Counted from the stretch's first letter, positions 1 to 7,225 are shown. The stretch: DNA of 11,504 nucleotides from Nanobdellati archaeon (GCA_015521505.1 WAOB01000079.1:1-11504); one strand, 5' to 3'. Notes: generated by a model not told the origin, from the letters alone. Translations and numbers: made by a program.

Positions 1-47
1 GATGAAGGTATTAAGCACTGAAACATGATGACCCCATGCAGGTCTGA
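1..47 (+). ncRNA. C/D box 2'-O-methylation guide sRNA, 5' end cut by window edge
   Basis: The boxes fall in the archaeal C/D order and spacing. GATGA at 1-5 is the end of a C box (RUGAUGA, first two bases outside the window). A 12-nt guide (6-17) leads to D' CTGA (18-21). After a 3-nt spacer comes a perfect C' box ATGATGA (25-31), a second 12-nt guide (32-43), and D box CTGA (44-47). Such RNAs bind L7Ae, Nop5 and fibrillarin and direct methylation of the nucleotide paired with the fifth guide base before D or D'. The D guide can pair over nine bases (ACCUGCAUG) with what I recall of archaeal 23S rRNA near helix 71; the D' target is unassigned. The RNA ends a few bases before the stop codon of convergent apgM. 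Box order and spacing are seen; expression and target are inferred. Confidence 0.82.
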
Positions 48-52
48 AAAAA

Positions 53-1240
53 TTAAAATTTAAGAAAATACCTCATGAAATTTAAACCTTCTAAAAATTT
101 TCCATTTCTTGCATCTCTCTCACAGAATTTTAAACAATTCTTGATATTTTTATTACTTGAATAAATTAAATACGGAACTGGATCTCCCGTATGTGTTCTT
201 ATTTTTACCGGTGTTGGGTGATCTGGTAAAATAGCAAGCTTGAAATCATCTGTGATTTCGTTTATTTTATTTAGTATATGTCCAACAATTCTTCTATCAA
301 TCTCTTCCAAACATTTAACTTTTAATTCAAAATCTCCCTCATGTCCAGCTTCATCTGGTGATTCAACATGTATAAATACGAGATCGTTTCTTTTTAGTAA
401 TTCTATGGCATATTTTGCAAGATTATCGTAATTTGTATCAAAGCTTCCAGTTGCTCCTGGAATATTTGGAACTTCCATATGCAACAATTTTCCTATTCCT
501 TTTATTACTATAACTTCAGCTGCAACACCTGCTTTCAACTTATATTTATCGTAAAAACTCATTGCTTCCGGTTTTCTTCCCTGTCCCCATAACCATATCA
601 TATTAGCAGGTTTCTTTCCTCTCTTCTTCCTATGTTTATTGATTTCATGAGGTTCTAAAACTTTTCTGCTCTCAATTATCATATCGTTAAGCTCCTTTAT
701 CTTTGGATTATTTCTTGGTTCAATTAAATAATTATAGATATTTTTTCCTACTATATCATGGGGAGGATATGTTTTAATCTCCTCAACATCCAATTTTGTA
801 ACAAAGATGTTTCTATATCCAATACCCGTATAAAATTTTCCAATATGATTAAAACGTTCGTTTAACTCCTTTATTAGAGAACGAGATTCTTCTGTTGTTA
901 TGTTATCAGCGTTATAACTAATGATTATGTTATTTTGAACTGTTATAAAATTGCATCTAAATGCAACATCATTTCTCTGTAAATTTATATCCAAAGCTAA
1001 CGCTTCCAATGCTCCTCTACCAGTTAAATACTTTTTTGGATCATAACCAAGTATTGTCATATTCGCTACATCTGATCCGTAATCCATATCATCGAAGAGT
1101 GTTTTTATCAATCCTATTTCTGATCGTCTCTCTATTTCTCTAATATTCTCAAGATTTGCAACTTCTAAAGGTGTTTTGTTACTATATTCTTCCACTGGAT
1201 AATCAGCCGCTCCATCAGGTACAAGAATAATATATTTCAT
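53..1240 (-). CDS. apgM: 2,3-bisphosphoglycerate-independent phosphoglycerate mutase, archaeal type
   Basis: This enzyme interconverts 3-phosphoglycerate and 2-phosphoglycerate in cytoplasmic glycolysis and gluconeogenesis. It belongs to the metal-dependent alkaline-phosphatase superfamily and works through a phosphoserine intermediate. The 395-residue length is usual for the archaeal family. Visible signatures are the N-terminal metal-site PDG (residues 8-10), GSDVAN at 55-60 with the probable nucleophile S56, GYDP at 65-68 followed by TGRG, the family motif WLWGQG at 216-221, HVESPDEAGHEGD at 291-303, DH at 340-341 and HTGD at 350-353, the last three carrying metal ligands. The ATG start at 1240 puts the metal motif right at the N-terminus, as expected. 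There is no Shine-Dalgarno motif. It lies 12 bp downstream of the methyltransferase on the same strand and is probably co-transcribed. It looks complete and ordinary. Confidence 0.95.
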   Translation of the reverse strand: MKYIILVPDGAADYPVEEYSNKTPLEVANLENIREIERRSEIGLIKTLFDDMDYGSDVANMTILGYDPKKYLTGRGALEALALDINLQRNDVAFRCNFITVQNNIIISYNADNITTEESRSLIKELNERFNHIGKFYTGIGYRNIFVTKLDVEEIKTYPPHDIVGKNIYNYLIEPRNNPKIKELNDMIIESRKVLEPHEINKHRKKRGKKPANMIWLWGQGRKPEAMSFYDKYKLKAGVAAEVIVIKGIGKLLHMEVPNIPGATGSFDTNYDNLAKYAIELLKRNDLVFIHVESPDEAGHEGDFELKVKCLEEIDRRIVGHILNKINEITDDFKLAILPDHPTPVKIRTHTGDPVPYLIYSSNKNIKNCLKFCERDARNGKFLEGLNFMRYFLKF

Positions 1241-1252
1241 AAAAAATTATAA

Positions 1253-1810
1253 TCAAATATTCCTTTTTCTTAAATAATAAATCCATTCCTTGAGAGCTTG
1301 TTTTCTATCAATTATTATGAAGAGCTTACTCAAATAATGTTTAATCTTAAATCTCTCATCGAATTCTTTTCTAAAAGAAATTATTGCTTCAGAATCTCGT
1401 TTCATTATTTTATAGATACCATAAACTCCAAGCTTAAAATATTTTAGGTCATGAAGTGTAGATAAGGAGAGAATAAAATCAAAAGAATCAAACTTTAAAG
1501 GAAGATATTCAATTGATCCTAGTATCAAATTTCTGAAACTTTTACTTTTAGAACGCTTTAACATTTCAATACTATAATCTACACCTATAACCTCTTTGCA
1601 TATTTTTTTCAATAGAATGCTTGAAATACCACTTCCACAACCCAAATCAACACAACGTCCATAACTTCTTTTTCCTAAGATTTTATATATAAGGTTAATT
1701 TTTTCCAGTTGTTCATTTAAATATAAATCATCATATATTTCAGCTAATTTATTATAATATTCCGGGCTCTTACAACAGGGTAAAAAAACGTTTTGTTTTG
1801 AAATTAGCAT
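1253..1810 (-). CDS. small class I SAM-dependent methyltransferase, substrate unknown
   Basis: A 185-residue Rossmann-fold methyltransferase of the UbiE/Methyltransf_11 type. Motif I is VDLGCGSG at 54-61, the ribose-binding acidic residue is D78 in GVDYS, and the motif III-IV region runs from GSIEYLPL to DFILSLSTLHDL (98-122). The N-terminal stretch with two YD-type turns (YYNKLAEIYDDLY, 18-30) is typical of the helix preceding the SAM domain in this group. The protein is short: little follows strand 5, so a full substrate-binding cap is absent. The target could be a small metabolite, protein or RNA and cannot be told from sequence. It is the first gene of a minus-strand pair with apgM, transcribed divergently from the surface-protein gene 45 bp away. 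Residues 12-13 are a CC pair of unknown meaning. The ATG at 1810 is the only Met near the N-terminus. Confidence 0.85.
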   Translation of the reverse strand: MLISKQNVFLPCCKSPEYYNKLAEIYDDLYLNEQLEKINLIYKILGKRSYGRCVDLGCGSGISSILLKKICKEVIGVDYSIEMLKRSKSKSFRNLILGSIEYLPLKFDSFDFILSLSTLHDLKYFKLGVYGIYKIMKRDSEAIISFRKEFDERFKIKHYLSKLFIIIDRKQALKEWIYYLRKRNI

Positions 1811-1855
1811 ATTAAATTTTAAGTTAAGTTTAGTTAAGAATTTTTCTTTTTTCTT
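1811..1855. promoter_or_regulatory. divergent intergenic region with AGTTAAG direct repeats
   Basis: Forty-five bases must hold the start signals for both the methyltransferase (-) and the surface-protein gene (+). The region is almost all A and T. It contains AGTTAAG twice, at 1822-1828 and 1832-1838, ten bases apart and so on the same DNA face, plus an AT-rich TTAAATTTTAA core (1812-1822) that could serve as a TATA box for either direction. A 15-base pure pyrimidine tract (1841-1855) directly precedes the plus-strand ATG. No Shine-Dalgarno motif is present for either gene, so short-leader or leaderless transcripts are likely. The functional reading is inference. Confidence 0.4.
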
Positions 1856-4798
1856 ATGAAAAAATTTTTATTAATAGTTTTTATAACTATTCTTTTTAAT
1901 ATATCCTTTGCATGGTATAATATTACATTTCCGTTCAAATATCCTATAGAACTATCTAACAATTATTCATCAATCTTATACAATATAACCATGCCATTAA
2001 GTAATCCCATTTTTAACGAATCTAAATTGTTTTTGAGTTACCATTTTGAAATAGATGGATATCTTGCATATGATACTTCAGGTCTTGAAAATCATGGTAT
2101 GATAAAAGGATATGCGAGATATGTTGAGGGATATGAAAATAAAGGGCTTGAATTTGATGGAATAAATGATTACATTGATGTATCCAATGTTACATACTTT
2201 TCATCTCCAATATATACTAGAACTGGTATATTTTGGATTTATCCAAAAGATATCAATAGATTACAAATGATATATAAAGAAGGAGATGATGTCTCCGGAT
2301 TAAGTATGTATATATTGAATGAAAAAATATTTTTAGTAGCTTATAGAGATAGTGGTTTAAGAATAGCATACATAACAGCAAATATAAAGAATAAATCGTG
2401 GCAAATGATTGGTTATGTTTTTGATTATTATTCATATCCACCTTCATTAAAATTATATGTAAATGGACGTGTTGTAAATTCTACGCTTATAGACTTCTTT
2501 ATTCCTATTCATTTGGGAAATGCATCTATAGGATATTCTCTAGGATCAATGATTTTACATAACTTAACAACAATTCAGAACTGTTGTTATTTTAAAGGAA
2601 TAATGGATGAGATAAGATTTTACGATAGAGCTTTAAGTGATAATGAAATGTTTAATTTATACGCATTCAAAGCAAAACTTAACTATTTTGATATAAGATT
2701 TACGATGAAGAAATTTAAGAGATATAAAGTTACAATATATAATCCAAATAGTTATGATTTAACAGATTACCAGCTGAGAATCGACATTTCGGGAATTCCA
2801 ATAGATAGGAATAAGTTAAAGATTTATGATGAGAATAATACTCTTATACCTTATTGCTTTGAACAATTAAATGGTGAATGTAATGAAACAATAAGTAATG
2901 TTATATGGGTTAAAATAAATATTTCAGCACTTAACTATATTATAATATATCTAGAAGAAGATGTAAAAACTGCTGTTAATGGGGAAAGCGTTTTTGATTT
3001 TTATGATGATTTCAACACGATTATACTAAATTTAAGTAAGTGGAGAATTGTTGAATATACAGGAATAGGTTGCTTAAAAGAATATAGATTGGAGAATGGT
3101 TATTTACGCGTATATGCATATTCATCACTGGACGTTTGTGGATATGAATTCATAACTAGAAAACAATTTTCACAGCAACGATATATATGGGAAGGAAAAG
3201 GTTTTTGGAGAAACCTTGACTGGTATGAAGGTACTGGTGATGTTGCATCCTTATATATAATAGATTCAAACAATCAAAGAACGGGATTGTCAATATCAAT
3301 ATTCTTATCTATATTTGGCAATATAATATTTGAATGGATTGATGATACAATTACATCATTTGAGAATGTTCCTGATTTTGTCGAAGGTAATTTTAGTTTC
3401 GAGTATATAATAGATGGTACTACTTACCAACTAACATTATCCGGAACATATAATAGTTTGACATCCTTTACTAGTGCTAATGTAATAAGGCCTTTTAATT
3501 TAAGTATAAGAACATATGTTGAATATTTCATTATAAGTCCAGTAAGTGTTGATACTTATTACGATTGGATAAGAGTCAGAAAATATGCTGATAATATACC
3601 TTCATATATAATAGAACCAGAGTATGATTCCGAATATGAATTATTATTAGACTATGAACGAAAAAGCGATAAGGAATTTTTAGTTGTAATACCAGCTATA
3701 GGTATTGGAGAGAATTTAAATCTTTCTATTTACTTTGGAAATCCAAACGCTTTAGATATTAGTAAACCCCTTGAAAAATTTATTCAATATAAAGGATCGT
3801 ATGATACTGGTATAAGATATTATGATACGGGATATTATACTGTTATTGATTTCAATATTGCTAGAAATATAACGTATGGATGGATAACGTTAAACTATTA
3901 TGATTCGGACGGAGATACTTGGAGAGTATGGGTTTATTGTGATAATATAGTTATATATGATTCCAACTGGCAAACAGGTATAACTGGATTTCTAGCAAAT
4001 GTATCTTTAACAGGATATGTATGTAAAGAAATAAAGGTTAGAATGTATGATTTGGAAGGTAATGATTATGTCAGATTATGGGGAAATTACTACGTATTAG
4101 TTCCTAGGACTGTTTCTCTGCCTTATAACATTTATGGTCTGGAAAGAAATATAATATTAAACTTTACATTTCCAAAAGGTGAAATTTCAAATAGATTTAT
4201 TGAATTTAACGTTTCATCAAATGCAAAAATTTTAAACGCAACAATTGAACTGGATGATCTATTCACAATTAAAAATCTTACGATGAACATATCAAGAGAT
4301 AAACTGAAAGCATATTATAGACTTGAATTCGATTGCAATGAATCTTATGTTGGTTTATATCGTTATAGATATTATATAGATTTGGTATGTAATACAACAA
4401 ACATTACGGAACAAAACAATTTCACCCTTGTTGCATCGGTTGAATTAATATGGAAGAAAAGTGTGAAGAAGATCTTCATATCCCCACCTTCCTATAATAT
4501 AACGGTAATGAAATTTGGATTACAAGCATGTGGGGGCAATGTAACGTTGAGAAGTTTTACATTACGTTATATCTCTCCAACAACGTTTAACATATCTTCT
4601 ATTAAAATTAAATTCTTCGTAGACTTAGCAAATCGTCAAACGATACAAAATCCGGACATTTATTATGTTCAAGTTACGGATGTGTATAGTTTTACGGATG
4701 AATATCTAATGATCCCGGTTAGAGTAGATAAACTTGAGTATACGAGGATTGAGATTGGAAAAAACAAAACATTCGCTGTTGTTGTAGATGCATATTAA
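1856..4798 (+). CDS. secreted LamG/DUF2341 surface protein
   Basis: A 980-residue exported protein. The signal peptide is clear: KK, a hydrophobic core, and a likely cut after SFA (residue 19). A LamG/concanavalin-A-like domain spans about 58-270. It opens with a 'YHFE..gYLAYDTSGLENHG' type strand and ends in the hallmark IMDEIRFYDRALSDNEMFNLY segment (249-269). A DUF2341 domain follows (about 288-385), then a second jelly-roll-like region starting at YDDFN (383) and closing with DWIRVRKY (570-577), and a second DUF2341-like strand set around IYFGNPNALD (625-634). The C-terminal 230 residues are beta-rich and unassigned. About thirty N-x-S/T sequons suggest heavy N-glycosylation. There is no C-terminal anchor, so it is either released or held by a partner, most simply the next gene's product two bases downstream. 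Its ligand, probably a glycan or another surface protein, is unknown. Confidence 0.88.
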   Translation: MKKFLLIVFITILFNISFAWYNITFPFKYPIELSNNYSSILYNITMPLSNPIFNESKLFLSYHFEIDGYLAYDTSGLENHGMIKGYARYVEGYENKGLEFDGINDYIDVSNVTYFSSPIYTRTGIFWIYPKDINRLQMIYKEGDDVSGLSMYILNEKIFLVAYRDSGLRIAYITANIKNKSWQMIGYVFDYYSYPPSLKLYVNGRVVNSTLIDFFIPIHLGNASIGYSLGSMILHNLTTIQNCCYFKGIMDEIRFYDRALSDNEMFNLYAFKAKLNYFDIRFTMKKFKRYKVTIYNPNSYDLTDYQLRIDISGIPIDRNKLKIYDENNTLIPYCFEQLNGECNETISNVIWVKINISALNYIIIYLEEDVKTAVNGESVFDFYDDFNTIILNLSKWRIVEYTGIGCLKEYRLENGYLRVYAYSSLDVCGYEFITRKQFSQQRYIWEGKGFWRNLDWYEGTGDVASLYIIDSNNQRTGLSISIFLSIFGNIIFEWIDDTITSFENVPDFVEGNFSFEYIIDGTTYQLTLSGTYNSLTSFTSANVIRPFNLSIRTYVEYFIISPVSVDTYYDWIRVRKYADNIPSYIIEPEYDSEYELLLDYERKSDKEFLVVIPAIGIGENLNLSIYFGNPNALDISKPLEKFIQYKGSYDTGIRYYDTGYYTVIDFNIARNITYGWITLNYYDSDGDTWRVWVYCDNIVIYDSNWQTGITGFLANVSLTGYVCKEIKVRMYDLEGNDYVRLWGNYYVLVPRTVSLPYNIYGLERNIILNFTFPKGEISNRFIEFNVSSNAKILNATIELDDLFTIKNLTMNISRDKLKAYYRLEFDCNESYVGLYRYRYYIDLVCNTTNITEQNNFTLVASVELIWKKSVKKIFISPPSYNITVMKFGLQACGGNVTLRSFTLRYISPTTFNISSIKIKFFVDLANRQTIQNPDIYYVQVTDVYSFTDEYLMIPVRVDKLEYTRIEIGKNKTFAVVVDAY

Positions 4799-4800
4799 TT

Positions 4801-5205
4801 ATGAAATATCAATCAACGATATTTACAACGTTGATAATAATGGTAATGGTAATTGTTCTTTTTAGTATAGCTTATACTTTTATAAAGACAGCAGAGATAA
4901 GAAGAGAGGGAGGAAAATTATATGAAATCGTTAAACCCATACAAACGATTGAAGTTTTTGAAGCAAATTGTTTAGAAAACAACAGGATAAGAATTGGAAT
5001 ATATAATTCTATGAAAGAACCAATATATAATGTAACAATAAAGATGTATTATGAAAATTACTCTTTATATGATACAATAACCATCAAAGAACTTCCTCCT
5101 CTTAACATCTTTAGATTCGAGACTTATCATCCAAATGAATCTTTTCGTATTAAAATATATTATAAAAATAAAACTATAAGGGAGATATACTTCACATGCA
5201 AATAA
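4801..5205 (+). CDS. small membrane-anchored extracellular beta protein, pilin-like N-terminus
   Basis: A 134-residue protein of no recognised family. Residues 1-6 are short and polar, and 7-28 form one hydrophobic segment. The rest (about 30-134) is beta-rich with several N-glycosylation sequons (NVT, NYS, NES, NKT) and two cysteines (C57 and the penultimate C133) that could pair. The start MKYQSTIF resembles an archaeal class III (prepilin) signal, in which cleavage falls before a Q followed by a hydrophobic stretch. The usual glycine before Q is replaced by Y and the glutamate at +5 is missing, so it may stay an uncleaved anchor. It starts two bases after the large surface protein and overlaps the next gene by 10 nt. 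That position suggests it anchors or assembles the 980-residue protein. This role is inference. Confidence 0.75.
   Translation: MKYQSTIFTTLIIMVMVIVLFSIAYTFIKTAEIRREGGKLYEIVKPIQTIEVFEANCLENNRIRIGIYNSMKEPIYNVTIKMYYENYSLYDTITIKELPPLNIFRFETYHPNESFRIKIYYKNKTIREIYFTCK
5180..5184 (+). promoter_or_regulatory. Shine-Dalgarno GGGAG for the CitG-like gene
   Basis: GGGAG lies inside the end of the preceding coding region, 11 bases before the ATG at 5196. It supports that start and the 10-nt overlap with the upstream gene. The same motif and spacing recur before the phosphatase. Confidence 0.6.
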
Positions 5206-6134
5206 AAGCTATAATTAATAAGATCCCAGAACTTTTAACAATATCCTGTATAATAGATGTATGTTCATACAAACCTGGAAATGTCTCGAGGTTTTTAGAT
5301 TTTGAAGATGTATCGTTTGAAGATTTTATAATAAGTTCGATTGCGATATTTAATCCTACGAGAATATTAACGGAAAAAAGTTATAAAGTAATAAGAAGAA
5401 AATTACCCTTAAGAAATATAAGAATCGGTTACTACATGAAGAAAGCATTAATCAATACTAGAAAATATGTTAAATCGAATACAAATCTAGGTATAGTTAT
5501 GTTATCATATCCACTCTTAGTAGCAGTTGTATATTCAATAGTAAGAGATAACCTTGAAAACTTATCTAAAAATTGTATAAAGGTATTGAAGAGTACAACA
5601 TACAAGGATACAATAGATTTATATAAAGCGATAGTGATATCAAATGCAAACATACCTAATGTAAATCGTTTAAACGTATACGATGAAAATTCGTTTAAAA
5701 TTATAAAAAGGAACAATATAAATTTATATGAGATTATGAAATATACACCAAAATACGATTTAATAGCAAAAGAGTATCTAGAAGGTTACCCCATAACAAT
5801 CGATACGTCTAAAAAGATTTATAAACTCATAAGTAAGGGATTTAGTTTGAGAAAAGCTGTTGAACATGTTTATATTTCGTTATTATCTAGGTATGAAGAT
5901 TCTCATATTATAAAAACCAGTGGTTTAGAGTATGCTAAAATCGTTAAAAAGTATGCTAAAGAAGTTTTAGATGGTAAGATAGGAGTTAAAGAATTCGAAT
6001 CGTATTTAATTGAAAACAAGCTAAACCCAGGTGCTATAGCAGATATAATAGTTTCTTCAACTTTTTTATTTTTAATATATTATTATGCGGAAAAAAATAA
6101 TCGGAAGGGTTTGGAAATTTGGCTCAAATATTGA
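5196..6134 (+). CDS. CitG-like triphosphoribosyl-dephospho-CoA synthase family protein
   Basis: A 312-residue member of the CitG/MdcB family (PF01874). The bacterial enzymes join the ribose of ATP to dephospho-CoA to make the prosthetic group of citrate lyase or malonate decarboxylase. Conserved segments appear in order: YKPGNVSRFLDF (25-36), SNTNLGIVMLSYPL (94-107), YKDTIDLYKA (136-145), YDLIAKEY (187-194), EDSHIIKTSGLEYAKIV (234-250) and LNPGAIADI (276-284). No lyase, acyl-carrier or decarboxylase genes are nearby, so the true substrate is probably not the citrate-lyase carrier; archaeal members are common but, as far as I know, not assigned a reaction. The tail after the NPG motif (about 296-312) overlaps leuD by 50 nt and looks like a dispensable extension. 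The start is supported by an upstream GGGAG. Family assignment is secure; function is open. Confidence 0.85.
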   Translation: MQIKAIINKIPELLTISCIIDVCSYKPGNVSRFLDFEDVSFEDFIISSIAIFNPTRILTEKSYKVIRRKLPLRNIRIGYYMKKALINTRKYVKSNTNLGIVMLSYPLLVAVVYSIVRDNLENLSKNCIKVLKSTTYKDTIDLYKAIVISNANIPNVNRLNVYDENSFKIIKRNNINLYEIMKYTPKYDLIAKEYLEGYPITIDTSKKIYKLISKGFSLRKAVEHVYISLLSRYEDSHIIKTSGLEYAKIVKKYAKEVLDGKIGVKEFESYLIENKLNPGAIADIIVSSTFLFLIYYYAEKNNRKGLEIWLKY

Positions 6135-6576
6135 TACGGATCAGATAATTCCAGCAGAATATTTAGTTACGGATGATGAAAAAGAACTCGCTATACATGC
6201 TTTCGAAAAAGTCAGGCCAAACTTTTACAAGCTAGTGAAGCAGAACGATATAATAGTTGCGGAATATAATTTTGGTTGTGGTTCTAGTAGAGAGCATGCT
6301 GTAAGAGCTCTTAAGGGATTAGGTATTGGTTGTGTTATAGCAAAAAGTTTTGCAAGAATATTTTTTAGAAACGCAATAAATCTCGGATTATTAGTTGTAG
6401 AAGCTGATATCGTTGCTGATGAAGGTGATATTGTTGAAGTAAATCTGGATGAAAATATTATTTATAATAAAACTAAAAATTTAAGTTTCAAATTTAAAAA
6501 GCTTCCGAATTTTCTTCTTGAGATTATTGATTCGGGAGGCCTTATAAACTATGTCAGAAAAAAGTATCAAGTATAA
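6085..6576 (+). CDS. leuD: 3-isopropylmalate dehydratase small subunit
   Basis: The 163-residue small subunit (swivelling domain) pairs with an iron-sulfur large subunit, LeuC, to isomerise 2-isopropylmalate and 3-isopropylmalate in leucine synthesis. The N-terminus reads GRVWKFGSNIDTDQIIPAEYL (7-27), the standard opening of the archaeal family. The phosphate/carboxylate-binding motif is FGCGSSREHA (63-72), followed by SFARIFFRNAINLGL (88-102). The specificity loop is YLV (26-28), which matches isopropylmalate isomerases; homoaconitases carry YLRT. The length equals the family norm. The large subunit is not in the window. The ATG at 6085 gives the family N-terminus exactly, so the 50-nt overlap with the CitG-like gene is real. 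No Shine-Dalgarno motif is seen, which suggests coupling to the upstream gene. A related broad-range isomerase remains possible. Confidence 0.93.
   Translation: MRKKIIGRVWKFGSNIDTDQIIPAEYLVTDDEKELAIHAFEKVRPNFYKLVKQNDIIVAEYNFGCGSSREHAVRALKGLGIGCVIAKSFARIFFRNAINLGLLVVEADIVADEGDIVEVNLDENIIYNKTKNLSFKFKKLPNFLLEIIDSGGLINYVRKKYQV
6534..6539 (+). promoter_or_regulatory. Shine-Dalgarno GGGAGG for the phosphatase gene
   Basis: GGGAGG sits inside leuD, 11 bases before the ATG at 6551. It is the strongest ribosome-binding motif in the window, and it fixes a start that overlaps leuD by 26 nt. Confidence 0.7.
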
Positions 6577-7222
6577 ACTCTTAGCTACGGATGTTGATGG
6601 GACATTAACAGATGAAAATAGAGAGTTGGATATTGATGTTTTAAAATTTATAAGAGAAATAAGAAAATATTTGTTGGTTGTTATTACTACAGGAAATAAT
6701 TTATATACGGCTGAACTTCTTGCATCATTAATAGGAGTGTCTAAGGATTACATAATAGCTGAAAATGGTGGTGTTCTAAAATTAAAAGGTAGAATAATTG
6801 TTTTAGGTGATAAAAGAAAAGCTCTTAAAGCATATGAATACCTAAAGGCAAGAGTAAAAAACGTTGAAGAAGTAAAAATGAGTTCTCAACGATTAACTGA
6901 TGTTGCATTGAAAAGAACAATCGATGTGAGAATTTTAAGAGAGTATTTGAAGAACTTTGATATCAAAATTTACGATACGAAATTTGCAATTCATTTGCTC
7001 GATAAAAACGTTGATAAAGCAAGAGCTTTAGAAAAACTGATCAATCATTTAAATATAAAACCTGATGAAGTTATAGCTGTTGGTGATTCAGAAAACGATC
7101 GTAATATGTTAAGATTAGCAGGCTATTCAATATGTATTGGAGATGAAATAAAAGATGTTGCCGATATATGTTTTTCTGAAAGATGGAAAGCTTTCAAACA
7201 TATCTTAGAAATTCTAAGATGA
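6551..7222 (+). CDS. phosphoglycolate phosphatase, archaeal HAD type
   Basis: A 223-residue HAD-superfamily phosphatase with the Cof-like C2 cap of archaeal phosphoglycolate phosphatases (TA0175 group). It is expected to hydrolyse 2-phosphoglycolate to glycolate and phosphate in the cytoplasm. Motif I is DVDGTLT at 14-20, with nucleophile D14 and acid/base D16. Motif II is VITTGN (44-49), the motif III lysine is probably K156 in DKARAL, and motif IV is GDSEND (178-183) with magnesium ligands D179 and D183. The cap domain lies between about 80 and 150. The length fits the family. It is the last gene of the plus-strand run. Its TGA is immediately followed, with no gap, by the stop codon of argC on the other strand. 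Other sugar-phosphate substrates are possible, because HAD specificity is hard to read from sequence. Confidence 0.88.
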   Translation: MSEKSIKYKLLATDVDGTLTDENRELDIDVLKFIREIRKYLLVVITTGNNLYTAELLASLIGVSKDYIIAENGGVLKLKGRIIVLGDKRKALKAYEYLKARVKNVEEVKMSSQRLTDVALKRTIDVRILREYLKNFDIKIYDTKFAIHLLDKNVDKARALEKLINHLNIKPDEVIAVGDSENDRNMLRLAGYSICIGDEIKDVADICFSERWKAFKHILEILR

Positions 7223-7225
7223 TCA
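7220..7225. other. palindromic TGATCA shared by two convergent stop codons
   Basis: The plus-strand phosphatase stops with TGA at 7220-7222, and argC stops with TGA on the minus strand at 7223-7225. The six bases form the palindrome TGATCA. There is no intergenic base, so any transcript end must lie inside the opposing gene. I saw no T-rich run on either side that would act as a terminator here. Confidence 0.9.

Noticed and set aside
240..431. Plus-strand open frame opposite apgM
   Set aside because: It lies entirely antisense to a conserved enzyme, has no start signal and gives a low-complexity peptide. The same holds for 961-1143, 2253-2447, 5432-5716 and 7708-7944.
1720..1750. Second C/D-box-like arrangement on the minus strand (CTGA then ATGATGA)
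   Set aside because: It sits within the methyltransferase coding region, and no D box follows at 12 nt.
6085..6576. Homoaconitase small subunit in place of LeuD
   Set aside because: The specificity loop reads YLV, as in isopropylmalate isomerases, not YLRT.
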